A DNA stretch of 64,000 nucleotides, taken from Marthasterias glacialis. Taxonomy: Eukaryota > Echinodermata > Asteroidea > Forcipulatida > Asteriidae. The stretch is from assembly GCA_911728455.2 (NCBI GenBank), contig OU452234.1:8715531-8779530 (forward strand). The letters are read 5' to 3'. Each line of letters starts with the position of its first letter. Position 1 is the stretch's first letter. The notes under the pieces are model-generated. The model had not been told where the DNA came from. It did not search any database and saw only the letters and a program-made list of their open reading frames with translations. The position numbers were made by a program, and so were the translations under genes. Shown piece by piece: positions 48,321 through 61,360 of this stretch.

Positions 48321-50685
48321 GTAAGTACTCGCTATGGACAACAGACCCGCTATCCACTCCGTGCACATTCCATAGAGGGCGGTATACTTGGTGTTTCTGT
48401 GCTGGATGTTTCAGGCAAACGATAGAGTACTCATTGAGCAGACAAATGAAACAAAATCTTTTATATTTATTACTCTAGTAAAGTCGTGAACTGCTTATGC
48501 CTGTAAATGCGATTGTTTCTTGGGCTCCTTGCCAAGTATTTAGTACTTACTTAGTAAAGACAACACACTGGTTTAAGTTAGGCTTAAGTCAGAGCCACAG
48601 TGCTAGCCAAGTTTTTAAAGTTTTTTTCATTGTTGATAAAGTACACAATGTATGCTTTTGCAGAGTACAAAATATCTGGTTCATACTTTGAGCCACTTGT
48701 GATTGAAAACATGACTCTGAATAAAACCATTTGTGCAATTCTCAGCATTTGAGGTTATGATTCTCCTATGTTCATTTGAAATATGAACATATACAAGAAA
48801 ATCCACATGTGACAACCAATGCTTCTTTTCACATTAAACCAAGATTTTGAACTGGTCGACCAATTAGGCAACCAGTATCTCACTAATATATTATGAGAGC
48901 ATACTGGGATCAAGACTATCCTTACAGCCACCTGGGTCATGTTGTACCACCAGAGGGCCGCAATGTGCACGGAGGGGATACTTATGTTGTCTGACAATAC
49001 GATATCAGTGCGCATTATGGACGCAAGGACGCCTGTGTTTAAGTAATCGGCACCTTTTGTGTTTCTAGCCACTTTGCATGACGGAGCATGAGCATTTCAC
49101 TTGGTCTCGTGTTCATTGCATATGTACGCTTTGCATGTCACACACTTTGCATGTATAATTATAACCAGCTTGTGTAGCCACCTGCATTAGAACTTATATT
49201 TACAGTGCGGAAGATGTTTTGTATATAAATTATACAGAGATTGTTTCCTTGGTAAACTGCTTGCATGTGAGATCAACTGTTTCAAGTTATAAGGAAACAC
49301 GCCTGTTAGTCCTTGCATGTGATGGATCAGTGTGGGCAGGGTGGGTTATGGGTTGATAGGTAGTGTGGACCTCTATCTTGATGACACCGTTGTCAAATTC
49401 CTTGTGTGAGTCAGCAATAATGACTGCCAATTCTAATTCTACCAAAAAGGGGTCCAGACTATTTTGCCTTCTATTCTCAGGCCATGTCTGACCTAGCGGC
49501 TGTGGCTTGATCACCATGCTAACCTGCATTGAAGCAAAGGAAGCCCATAGCAACACACTTAGCATCAGCCATAGCCGCAATTTGGACATGGCCTTAGTTT
49601 GGTTACATTGATTTTAATATGGGGTAAAGAGGATGGCTGCATTGCCAAACCAACAGATTTAAAAGGATTAGATTGGTACGCTTGATCTGGATGCCAGGAA
49701 TGGTTGGTTTGGCTCTGCAGTACTTAATCCATCCAACTCGGGGGGAAAAACAAAGGAAAGGATTTGGTGTGGCTGGCCTTGTGCTAAGAGTGGGTTGTTT
49801 GATTATGTAGAACTGAATCCATTGGAATCAGTCGAAACTCTGGGATGGATTTTTGTAGGATACAGAGGTAGTCAGGGTTAATGGAATGTAGCATGGAGTT
49901 AAGGAAAATAATGTAATTGTTCCAGAATAATATGAGCAGCACTTTATTAATAATGATGGTATTTCTTTTACAGTATTTGTTCGGCAGTTGTGTTGAAATA
50001 GAATTACTTGGTGTGTTCAACTGCTTCAGTAAAATCACTGTTCTTTATAATTTGGCTGCCATTTTGTTTTCCACTTAGATGGTGTGTTTTCAAGTTGGAT
50101 TTTGTTACAGTTATTGAATAGATCATAACTTGTTAAGATTGTGTTTTATGCAATGTGTTTTTTTAGTTACTTTTAAGCAACCTTACACAGAGTGAGAGAG
50201 AGAAGGGGGGGGGGGGGTTGAAGTCCTGCCTGTGTTGTCATGGAGTTCAAACATCGAACCTCCAACATTCCACATTCTAGGAAGGCACTGAGCAGCGTAC
50301 AGTGATTGGTGAAGGGCAAGCCAAATCAAAAAAGAAAAAAAAACACCTTACACTGAATATTTTTCAAAGAATGCATTCTACCTAAAAGTGTTTTAGAAGA
50401 GAATGGAAAGACTTACGCCATTGTGGCAATATTTGACTAGCAACTTGTCTCTCACTCTGTGGGGCTAGACACCTAGTTAATAGCATTTTATTTTCAAAAT
50501 CAAGCATATTGTGTTGGTTTGTGTTACCAGTTAACGTTCACTCTGTATTTTGCCCGATGTTGAATCAATGAAGACTTCTTGATAGCAAGCTGTGGGTCAA
50601 ATTCAAAAAGCAGCCTACCAAGATACTTGCATGCATAATTTGCTATTTCAGCCAGTAACCACCAGCAAGACAAAATACTTTCTTT

Positions 50686-51283
50686 TTAACCAGTTACCGC
50701 TGGGAATTTTCCATTTTTTCCTGTCCAGTCTGACGGTATTATTCTCTCGGAATTTGCTTGAAAATTTTTTTTGGGAGAGTACTTCTGGAACAAAGAAAAC
50801 TTGACTTGACAAAGCCAAGAGAACAAAGATTTTCTTTATAGCACCGGGATTTTTGTTTTCTATGTTGAGAAAATGTCAAACACATGCATCATGATTTGCA
50901 AAACCTTTGCCGTGAGCTATGGCCGAGGATTGGTACTAAATCCGGAACCAAGGCTGGATCCCTGGTTCACATCTGACTAACCTTCATTGAGTCGAAATAC
51001 AATGAATGAACAATGGTGGCAGCCTCGCGGTGTCTCATAATCCTCTTCTTGGAACAAAAGGACAAAGGTCTGGAATCCAGGATTGCACAATAACACCCAC
51101 ATAATGGGTGAAAGTCAGAGCAATATTCAAGACTCAAAGCATTGCATTGTGAGTACATACTGTGTTTGGGCTACCTTTGTTTCAGTATTCCGATTTTTAT
51201 ACAGTGGCATGTTTAAACATCACCGGTTTGCTGGCTCAGACAATATTGGCGTGTTTACACGGCATCCGGCGGCAACTGGTTAA
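50686..51283. mobile_element. TTAA MITE copy 2 (598 bp, complete)
   Basis: Starts TTAACCAGTTACCGCTGG and ends CCGGCGGCAACTGGTTAA: an inverted repeat of 18 bp with two mismatches, bounded by TTAA. The ends read CCAGTTRCCGC inward from the TTAA. The body has TTTTTTCCTGTCCAGTCTGA, CTTGACTTGACAAAGCCAAG, GAGAACAAAGATT and CTCTTCTTGGAACAAAAGGA, all shared with the other copies. No open transposase frame. Confidence 0.8.
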
Positions 51284-52600
51284 GCTGAATTATCTCACAG
51301 CCAAGAACACCTGCAAAGATCGAGTCTGAATTGAGCACTTTTTGGCTGTAGCTGTAGCTGATTCATTTGGCTTTGCTTTAATGATATAGCCATAGCCGAC
51401 CCCCAGTCAATTCAGACTTGGCATGAGCAAAATAGGATTCTGCTGAACACTTTGGTGAAGCATTGACATAGTTACTCTGACCCTTTGTATGTATGTGAAG
51501 TTGGGTATCGGGCAGCAAGGAATGTTCCAAAGGTGAGCTGGAATGAATTCTTTTCCGAAATTGGGAAATAAGTTAATTCTTTATAGTGATGTCCCTCAGA
51601 GTATGTACTGTACTTCTGCTCACAAATACCAATACAAAAGAGGACCAGTTTCAGAAGTTTATGCACATGTAAAGAAAGACAAAAAAAACCACAAAAAAAA
51701 CCAACTAAATATGAACTATATATTCCATGCAATGTTTTTGAGGGGCTTAGATTTTGTAAGGCTTGCATGGAAAAATGGCATGATTGTAAGCTTCAGGAAC
51801 GACGCTGGGTGGTGTAGGATTTCAGGCACTGTTGTTTTGGTGGTCTGGTGCAGGAAACCTTTTGAACAGTGCCTTTGGAAACCATGAGCATTAAAGCTCC
51901 TTTCTGTTGGGTTCTATACTTCATATACAACATCTTCCTTTCAAAAAGTCTTCTTTTTATTTGTAGAATTGCATTGGTTATTATTTTGAATCAGTGTAGT
52001 TTTTTTCAGACTTCAGGGAAAGGTCAACATGGTTCTTTTGAAAGTTCTCTAAATTCCACTGGCAGTGAGATCTTCATTTTCATTTTGGATGTATCTCTTG
52101 AAAACAAGGAGATTGAAAGAAAATGGCATATTCATAAACCAATGTTGTACCTATTCTTGTAGTGATCAAAGTAGGTTGTCCTACTGGGTCATTATTTTAT
52201 CATTAGTAAACTGTCTTATGTGTGAGGGGGAAAAGATGGGGGGGGGGCAGGGAGAATCTTTCCTTTTAAATGTTATTGTTTGGAAAGAATGAACTTCATT
52301 CAAAACTACTGATAAATTCATACATGATTAGATGTTATACCTATGGTGTTAACACAATGGAAGTCTGTCAGTTTAGTGTTTTTTCAGATAAATTGAGGGG
52401 AATTTTGTTTATGGCTCTCCATGAATATTTCAACATTACTTAGAAATGTTATTCTTTAAAAAACAAACATGTCTATTATTTTTTCCATTTATTTTTGAAA
52501 CAACTTCCCTTTTCCAATCTCCAACCCTACCCCTTCCAACATGCTAACTCCCCCGACCTATGTAACTAACCTATGACCTTTAACCTTCTCTGCTGCTTAG

Positions 52601-52654
52601 CTTTTAATGCTGCCTCACGGAGAGGAGACGTTTCTGTTTCTCAGTCCTCACAGC
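52601..52654 (+). CDS. Candidate FAK cassette exon C (18 residues, linker)
   Basis: Preceded by several branch-point-like CTAAC motifs and TTCTCTGCTGCTTAG; followed by the consensus donor GTAAGT. 54 bases, phase 1 at both ends, so inclusion between exons 9 and 10 is in frame: PQQ, then AFNAASRRGDVSVSQSSQ, then QGDRALPS. Skipping it gives PQQ-EGDRALPS, which matches human PQK-EGERALPS, so the skipped form is the conserved one. The insert is rich in serine with SQ pairs and one SRR; its RGD triplet is probably coincidental in a cytoplasmic protein. Confidence 0.65.
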
Positions 52655-53042
52655 GTAAGTATATCCGATATATTTACCCCAAAGTTGGCCATTTTGGATA
52701 AGTTTGGCGGACACACACTGGCCACAATGCTATCTTCAAACTGTGTTAATCTTGTTCATTGTTGTCAGTCATGATCATGTTGTAGCAATCATAGTTTCCT
52801 TCCATACAAACGCATGTGATCACATTGAGGTTGAATTGAAAACCAGTCTGGTCCTTTTGTACAAACTACACAGCTCAATTGTTTCGTGAGTAAACAGGGA
52901 ATTAGACAAAGATGGCTCCCTGTTGAGAAATAAGTCTGACAATCTGAAATGTAGGTTGGAGTGGAATAGTGTCAGGTTACTTTTAATGCAAATGATAAGA
53001 CACCTTTGTTTGTAAGGCATATACATGTAGGAGAGTATTTTC

Positions 53043-53193
53043 CAATGGGAGATTTTGGGACGCTAGGTGGCAGCAGACTTACCAGGTAAACGTCCATTGT
53101 TTTTTGTTGTTCTGAGCATGCTCACATTTCCAAGAACAATGTATTTACCTGGTAAGTCTACTGACATCTAGAGTCCTCAGAAGTCTCCCATTG
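53043..53193. mobile_element. Foldback MITE, 'CAATGGGAGA' family copy 3
   Basis: CAATGGGAGATTTTGGGACG at the left faces TCAGAAGTCTCCCATTG at the right. The inverted match continues through CTAGGTGGCAGCAGACTTAC and CAGGTAAA to the centre (TTGTTGTTCTGAGCATGCTC). 151 bp with arms of about 60 bp. Confidence 0.75.
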
Positions 53194-54720
53194 TTACCAG
53201 TGAAAATCAAAGAACTGGTCCAAATTTCACATAGCTGTGTACCATTGCATTTTGAGCTTGCAATCTTAACCCTCTAAGATTAGCACTGACTTTTATTCGT
53301 ATTTTGTAAGCAAGGAAGCTTTAATGGAGTGAAATAAACTTAAAAATTATGTTGAAAATCACAGATAAGTCACGAAGTACAAATGAAGGCAAATTGTTTC
53401 TCTCCTGTCAGAACCAATTCTGTGGTAACACTAATCATAATCATGGAATTGTTTAGCATCTGGAATACATGTTGAAATGTTTGAAGATTCACTTTGTACA
53501 AATGTAAGTACTAACATGTACTTGACGCTACATTTCGATATGTAAAAGTTATTGGTATACTTCTTGCCTGTGTATGGTTTATATTACAAGTTAACACAGT
53601 CTGAAGACAAAGCACCACTCTACATCGTGTCCACCATACTACCAACAGCCTGACATTCATGTTTGCCTAGACGCTAACTTGCAATTTTTAGTGAGACTTT
53701 CGTTACATTTTAGAAGTGTTACAATTTTGTTACATTGTTGTGACCAGGGTTCCACTTGAAGCCATGTAACTCATGTTTCATTTTAAAAGTGTTTGTAATA
53801 CAGTGTTACTTGCGTTACATTCAAAGCCTTGTAACTCATGTTTCATTTTTAAAAGCGTTACAATTGTGGAGTGTTACTTACAATACATTTAAGCTCATTA
53901 ACTCCTGTTTCAAGATTGTGACTACTGTTACATTTTTGGATTTGACCAATCATATTCTTCAGAATGAACAGGATTTTATAGGACTTAGCAGAATGGTTTT
54001 TGCAAGAAAATATTTTGCATCTATAAATCATTCATGGATTAATATTAGCAAAGACTTGAGTCAAGTCGGAACATTAACCTGCAAACATGCTGAAGGTGGT
54101 CTGTTTGAATTTATTTATGTTTACATTTACATTCATTTGCATTTGTTTGTCTGAAATAATCAACTCATAAATGAATGATGAATTATTCCTGAATTATTCA
54201 AGCGTGGTGATCAAGATTACCTTGAACACCATTGATAGGTCAAACATTCAGCCTAATTTCATAAAGTTGTAGAGCAGAAAATATTGCTCAATAAATGTAT
54301 GTATCGTGCAAAAACTTGAGATGGTTGGAAATTAAGCACATTTTATTCACACTTCCCAACCTTTTGTCCACTTCTCATCGGCAAAGGAAAACAAAAAGAA
54401 AATGAAAGAATTTTAAAAAGAAAAGTAAACTGCTGCCATATTTTGGTAGCAAATGATTGATGAAACAAAACAAGTTCATTGAAGTTCACTGAAAACTTTA
54501 TCAACTGTTTTTGTTTCTTTACGATGTAATTATTGCAATGGGGACAGTAGGATTTTAGTTTCGTTGCCCAACACAATTAATGATATGACCGTGTCACACA
54601 ATTTCCAGGCAACCCAGTTGGCTGGCAATCTTCAAGAAGGACAAATGTTCATGTTTCAAGTTCACCATAATATTCTTGGGGATAGTAAGACACTGTTGGT
54701 TGCCAATTAAAAAAACGCCT

Positions 54721-54820
54721 ATTGACCCTTTGCATGCACGTCACACGCGGTGACTGTTCCACTCTCACCGATTTGGCAGTCAATAGGTATACGTGTAAAC
54801 GCTGCATCGGTCAACAAGTA
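54721..54820. repeat. 'ATTGACCC' MITE, partial copy
   Basis: ATTGACCCTTTGCATGCACG, CGGTGACTGTTCCACTCTCA and TAGGTATACGTGTAAACGC follow the left half of the family at 1049 and 54909. The right half is missing; it lies about 90 bp from the full copy. Confidence 0.5.
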
Positions 54821-54908
54821 AAAAGCGAGCTTTATGAAAGTGGGCCCAGGTTTTATAAACAATGCTGAAATAATGCTTGTAAACTAGAAAAGCATTGTAG
54901 ATCTTGGT

Positions 54909-55092
54909 ATTGACCCGTTGCACGTACGCCACATACGGCGACTGCCATGCTCACCATTTTGGAAGTAAAGTAAGTGTGCAAATGCAACGTCGCGTAAAAA
55001 TTTGCACTGCATTGTATAACACAGGGACATTGACTTCCAAAATGGCGGAGCCAAGATTATTGTGACGATGATGTCAGGTGAATTGGGTCAAT
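54909..55092. mobile_element. MITE, 'ATTGACCC' family copy 2
   Basis: Ends ATTGACCCGTTGCACG and GAATTGGGTCAAT. The internal inverted pair CACCATTTTGGAAGT / ACTTCCAAAATGGCG and the block AGCCAAGATTATTGTGACGA match 1049-1202. Confidence 0.7.
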
Positions 55093-57034
55093 AGGTACTA
55101 GGTACAGGTAATACGCTAACATTGCAAATCAACAAGAGTACTTCCAAAGTGTCCTTGTACATGTAGGTGATCCTGACTTAGTTTAGATTAGCACGGCACA
55201 TATTCAGTGCTTCATTAGTGTAGTGTACATAAAACTGAAATATTGATCTTAACACATCGATATATTATTGTATTTCACAATGCTAACTTGGTATCAAATT
55301 ATTTCCTACTGAACTTTGCATTAGAAGAGAGTTATTAGAATTATCTGCTAAAGAAGTCTTTAATATAATTTGTGTGAAAGATATTGTTGGAATCATGTTG
55401 GAAATGAACAGTTTTGTTCAAAGCGTAAGAACAGATTTATGACACTCTTTGTTTTGGGCTGCTTTTCCGTAAATGAAGACTTGGTACTTTCAACAGTGCA
55501 AAAAACTGCTTATATACCTAGGCTCATTCTATAAATGAAGATCAAGGTTGGCAAAGAATTGTTGCTTCTTTAAAATTTAAGCAGCCGTTACAATGAAGCT
55601 TTCAAAATGGCTTTTCTAAGAAAATATGCTTTTTGAAAACTGACTTGTTTAATGAAAAATATATAAAAGTATGTGAAATTCTAATGTTGAATCTTCCTTT
55701 TTGACTAGTAGAAGAGTTGTAAATCAAAATTGTGTTTATAGAGCTAATATCAGTCTCTAGAAAGAGTAAGTAGATGACTGGGGAATGATTATTAACGTTA
55801 CATGTAGGTAACTTCAAAAGTCAAACACTATGTAGTTATGTAGCTAGTCACAGCAAATTGACCTACCTACCCATGGTTGCAGACACGCATAGGACACTTG
55901 AGACTGGTCTTTCCATATGCATGGGTTTGTCTTCTAGCCCAATTCACAATGTTGTCTAGCTTGAATAAAGTCTATAACCAATCTGTATTGACACATTGCA
56001 AATGGCATCATTACCTACTGGGCTATTTCACAGTTACAATTATTATACATTAACAATCGATATCAAGATATCATTGTTATCACAAACGATTTTTGTGACT
56101 TCATTTGTTGCTACAAACTTCAACAAAATCATAAAATATTCAGAAGTAAGGTTTTTGTAAGGGGAGTAACCGTAAAATTGCAAGAACAGTATGACTTTAG
56201 CAAATGTGGAATTCCCCTACCGATGCGCTCTTTTGGAAGTCAAATTAATGTGCTCTACTTGCATCTCAGCCACTCACGATGTCACTGCTTTTCAGGAATT
56301 ACACGTAGACGCAGGGTATAATTTGACTCCCAAATTAGTGACACATTGTGTCTGCAAGCAGTGTATGAAGGAATTCCATTCTCAGTGGTTTGTGTCGTTT
56401 GAAAATTACATAACTCAATTTCTGTTTTTTTCACTGCAGGTTTTACGGTATATAAATTGACACTAACCATGTTGAATGTTGCATACGGCTGTTAATCCTC
56501 CCTGAATGTGTGATTTAATTCATACTAATTTTCTTACTAATCCCAGCTTCATAAACTAATCTCGCCTATGGAAGGTTTTGTATGGTAATCTTACTAATCA
56601 ATAATTGACCGTAACTTTTACAAATGAACTCCTTATAAAGGCAGAATCCTTCATTAAACAGCAGTATGACTTGCTGGTGTTTCTATGTACAGGTCACAGC
56701 TGTTACCACTATGCCACATTCAGGCCAAAGTGAAGCACTCATTTTACTACAAAATTAACAAGACCTTTATAACACTTGCATAAATTGTATGAATTCTTTG
56801 GGGTAACTTATTGTATGGATTCAAAAGACACAGCAAAGCACCCAGATGTCAAGATGCAACTGACAAATGTAATTGATAAGTTTGGGGGCCTTTGGTCAGT
56901 AGGATTCAACAGTTGATCTGTAATGGTCCATGAATTATGACTGCCTTGGTGACAATTTTACAAAACCTGAAAACAGCATCCGGTACATCAATAAAAACAC
57001 TGATGGAACCATTCTTGAAAACATACATGTTACA

Positions 57035-57985
57035 TTCACAAGATATTCAAGATACGTTCTATAAACACTCACAATACATTCCAGAAACACTCACAATACA
57101 TTCCATAAATGCTGATGATAGATTCCATAAACCTCACAATACATTCCATAAACACAATACATTCCATAAACACTCACAATACATTCCATAAACACTCACA
57201 ATACATTCCATAAACACTCACAATACATTCCATAAACACTCACAGTACATTCCATAAACCTCACAATACTTTCCATAAACACTCACAATACATTCCATAA
57301 ACACTCACAATACATTCCATAAACACTCACAATACTTTCCATAAACCTCACAATACTTTCCATAAACACTCACAATACATTCCATAAACACTCACAATAC
57401 ACTCTATAAACACTCACAATACATTCCATAAACACTCACAATACATTCCATAAACCTCACAATACTTTCCATAAACACTCACAATACATTCCATAAACAC
57501 TCTCAATACATTCCATAAACACTCACAATACATTCCATAAACACTCACAATACATTCCATAAACACTCACAGTACATTCCATAAACCTCACAATACTTTC
57601 CATAAACACTCACAATACATTCCATAAACACTCACAATACATTCCATAAACACTCACAATACATTCCATAAACCTCACAATACTTTCCATAAACACTCAC
57701 AATACATTCCATAAACACTCACAATACATTCTATAAACACTCACAATACATTCCATAAACACTCACAATACATTCCATAAACCTCACAATACTTTCCATA
57801 AACACTCACAATACATTCCATAAACACTCTCAATACATTCCATAAACACTCACAATACATTCCATAAACACTCACAATACATTCCATAAACACTCACAAT
57901 ACATTCCATAAACACTCACAATACATTCCATAAACACTCTCAATACATTCCATAAACACTCTCAATAAGTTCCATAAACAACTTA
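57035..57985. repeat. Satellite of 22/21-bp units in a 327-bp higher-order repeat
   Basis: The main unit is CACTCACAATACATTCCATA+AA (22 bp). A 21-bp variant, CCTCACAATACTTTCCATAA+A, starts at 57259, 57346, 57455, 57586, 57673 and 57782. The spacings 87, 109, 131, 87, 109 equal 21 plus 3, 4, 5, 3 and 4 main units, so the pattern repeats every 327 bp. Other variants recur at the same step: CACTCTCAAT at 57498 and 57825, CTATAAA at 57404 and 57731. The edges are more degenerate. No gene. Confidence 0.92.
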
Positions 57986-60048
57986 CAATTTGCACTTGTA
58001 TAACATTCATGAGATATTTTACAAAACACTCCAGATTTTATCAAACACTCATGAGACACTTTCACAACCCTCGAGATACACTAGAACACCCATGATATGT
58101 CCGATAGATGACCATGTTATCATTCATAGGGCTCCTCGCATGAGTTGTTAATCTATGTGAAGAATCTTTTACTGTTTTTTTTTGTCAACTTCTTGTTGAA
58201 GATTCAGTCAGATGCACTACCAGCAAAGCAAACTGGAAATAACAATGACCGTTCTAAAAAAATGAAAAAAAGTGAAAGGGTTTTGAAAGAAACAATGATT
58301 TAAATACTCTCTTAAAAAAACAAAAACCCAAACCAGAACAAAACCATAAAGAGATGACACATCATTGGCTGTCAGAAGAGTGCTCATTCCAATTCTTTAT
58401 TTTTCATGAAATATATCATAAAGGGATTGTACATCAATGGCCTTTTAAATACATTTAAACCAATCCTCTAGTTTTGAAGAAGCATAATTAATGAATGTAT
58501 GTCAGTGGTTTTGGGGGTACAAATATTCCGATCCTTTTCAGGAAACATGTTTACACAGTTAATGGTTGTCAGACCAATTTTATGTTAAGTGAATGTATGA
58601 AGAGTTACTAGATCCTTTACATGACAATCATGTACCAATCCTTTCACATTTCCCTGCGGATGGTGGAATAAGTCTTGGGGAAAAAAACCTTTTAGTATGA
58701 AAGGCACTCAACGGATCTGATATCTGTTGGCTTTTACCCCTTCTCCAATTGATATAACACATGTAAATGTGTGTTTGCAGTTACTTACATGTTCTCAAGG
58801 AAGGAAGTCATGTTTAATCAGGTGGAGTTCTTGCTTGTTATCTCTACGCTTCCTAAATTCATTTCAAGATCATAAATTCCAGTCCAATGCCTCTCGTAGA
58901 TAACTGATCTACGTGCAGAAGACAAAAATGTCAAAAACAGATTTGTTCCGCTTTTTTCTTTAATAATTAGTTTTCTCGGAAACCTCATTTTTTGAAAAAT
59001 ATATAATTATTTTATACAAGAGAAAAGAAAATGCATGGTTTAAGAATGACAGTCACAAAATTGGCAGTTTCAAAAGCATGTTCATGATTTGTGATCAAAC
59101 TTGCACAATTACTTCAGAGAAAATTTGCTTAAATAAATTAATTTTAAGAAAACTACCTTTTTGCTCAAATTTGTTGCTGTTCATTGTTGAAGTTTTTTTG
59201 CATTAGGAATATTGAAGACTAAAAGGGGAACATTGCCTTCAAATCTCTTAAAATTTTGCCATTTTGAATTTACTCCTTGATCCTTTTTAAACAGTTGCCT
59301 CTGGAAATAAAACCAGCAGAACCACACTCTACATACAGTCCACCATTTTGTTACAAAAACCACACAATTTCAAGGGACATTTATGTGAATCACTATTATC
59401 TATTTTTATAATATCTTTCGAACCATAATCATTTTATAACAAACGCTTTTTATAGCCCAAAAGTGCCCAATCCGAAGGCAAAGTGTCCCATTAGAATTAT
59501 TTTCTGAGCTTCATTAATTGGGCAGGCAATCTGCACTCAAGAATTTCAATGGTGTCAAGAAATTAAATGGTCATGGATCTAACTTCTCATTCTCAGCAGA
59601 TATTTTCTTGTTTTCATCTTGCTACATAAACTAGAAAGCAGTGCATAAAAGTGTGTAAATTAAAGGCGAAAAACAAAAATTTCAACTTCTGTTTTTATTT
59701 TCAATTTAAATAAGAGAATGAAAGCCTTGGTCATGACCACAGGAAACAGGCATCTACAGTTCTGGCTTGGGAGATACATGATGAGCCAATCTAAGATTTT
59801 TTTACCTCCCTTTGAAGAGAACTGCTCATACTATTATTCTTATCCATAAATGCTCTTCTGTTCGGAGGCAAAATTACTAATACTTTTGTTGCATTTATTT
59901 CGAAACCAAAATGTTTTGTAAAAACTGGAGCCTGAGAGCATTCTACTCATTGATTGGCTGAAATTGAGTATTCAGGCATGTCAGGGAGAAAGAACTGCTG
60001 ACGCTTTATGTGATATAACAATCCAGTTCAAACTGGTTTAAACTGGTT

Positions 60049-60683
60049 TTAACCAGGTGCCACAGGGATTCTTCCATTTTTTCCTGTCCAGCCATAGGGG
60101 ATTATTTCCTCGGAATTGCTGGAATAATTTTTCTTTGAGAGTACTGCTGGCACAAAGAAACCTTGACTTGACAAGTCCAAGAGAACAAAGATTCTCTTTA
60201 TTGCACCATGACTTTTGTTTTCTCTACAGAGAAAATGGCAAATTTATGCACCGTGAATTGCAAAACCTCGGCTGTGAACTACAGCATAGGATATGTACTA
60301 AGCCCGAAACCATGGCTGCATCGGGGTTCACTCTGACTTACCTCTATTGAGCCGAAATACAATGAATAAACAATGGTGGAAGCCTCAAGATGTCTCATAA
60401 TCTCCTTCTTGGAACAAAAGGACAAAGTGCTGGAATCGGGAATGACGCAAAAACCACTGCACAATAGCCAAAAATATTCAAGACCATGTTTTCTCTTTGT
60501 GTGGGTGAAACGAAACATTAGACGGCGTGTGTGTGCTCTCTTCATGCTGGGCAGTGGAATGTCCAGGCGACCTTTGTTCTTGTCTTCTAATTTTACATAA
60601 TGGTGTGTTTCAACGTTGCCCATTTGCTGTCCTGAAAATTTGTTTTCGTAGATACACGTCAGCCGGTAAAGCACTTCATTTAA
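60049..60683. mobile_element. TTAA MITE copy 3 (635 bp)
   Basis: Begins TTAACCAGGTGCCACAGGGA and ends at a TTAA at 60680, after GTCAGCCGGTAAAGCACTTC. The body is closest to the copy at 50686 (TTTTTTCCTGTCCAGCCATA, GAGAGTACTGCTGGCACAAA, TCCTTCTTGGAACAAAAGGA). The right end has diverged. Open frames of 75-177 codons across it are not conserved between copies. Confidence 0.7.
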
Positions 60684-61360
60684 GGCTGGTTTTGTGTTTT
60701 GCTCATAATCAGAATGACCTTGCTGATGTAAAATGTATTGGCTCAAATAACTTCGGAGAAATGGAGAAATGTGTGAGAACGGTCGTGCAACTAGAAACGT
60801 CAGTGTTGACACCCTTGGAAATAAGTGCTGTCAAACTAAGCGGTGTTAATTTGAATTTCACTGAAAAAAATGTTTTGAATTGTTAAGTGGCATGTCAAGC
60901 CCAGGTTAGTACTTAATGTGAATTGCAAAAGCGAAGTGAATTTTCTTGTGCCACAATGGGGAAACAAGATGTAGTGATTGTTTTCGTCTAGCATGGAGTC
61001 ATATCTAAACAAAGTCAACAGAATATTTGTGTTAGTTGAATAAGTGGTCAAATCCACTATCTTGAAACAAAGCCTTACCAAGCAAAACTTGGTCAGAGTT
61101 TGGTGGAAACAACTGCCTCATTGCAGCTCAACTGAACTTGCAAAAAGGATTAATCAATAACTGAAGCTCAAACGTGTATCTGGTCTGTGTTCTCAAAGCT
61201 TAATCCAGGTGTAATGACATATCACTGTTTGAGGTCTTGACCAATCACAATGTCTTATCTTTCTGGGCTGTTTAGAAATACCCATTGATTGGTTAAAAAG
61301 TCTGACGATGATATTCAAATATTCTGATTTACATGATCATGATAACTTGTTTTTTTGCAG

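Larger units (their letters stand above)
44563..61360 (+). other. Large FAK linker intron region (16.8 kb)
   Basis: Lies within the FERM-kinase linker. It contains two candidate cassette exons (48270-48320, 52601-52654), two TTAA MITEs of one family (50686, 60049), foldback and ATTGACCC MITEs (53043, 54721, 54909) and the 22-bp satellite (about 57035-57985). 49485-49590 and 51330-51400 carry CATAGCC/GCTGTAGC-rich pieces. 44600-48200, 55100-56900 and 58100-60040 show nothing else I can name. Confidence 0.8.

Noticed and set aside
56191-56460. 89-codon + strand frame with several Cys and His as a zinc-binding peptide
   Set aside because: It overlaps an inverted-repeat-rich segment (GAAGTCAAATTA / TAATTTGACTCC) and has no recognisable domain or splice support.
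57035-57985. Short regular repeats as a CRISPR array
   Set aside because: The units are contiguous 21/22-mers with no unique spacers, in a eukaryotic intron.
60279-60812. 177-codon minus-strand frame
   Set aside because: It lies mostly within the third TTAA MITE copy and is not conserved in the other two copies.
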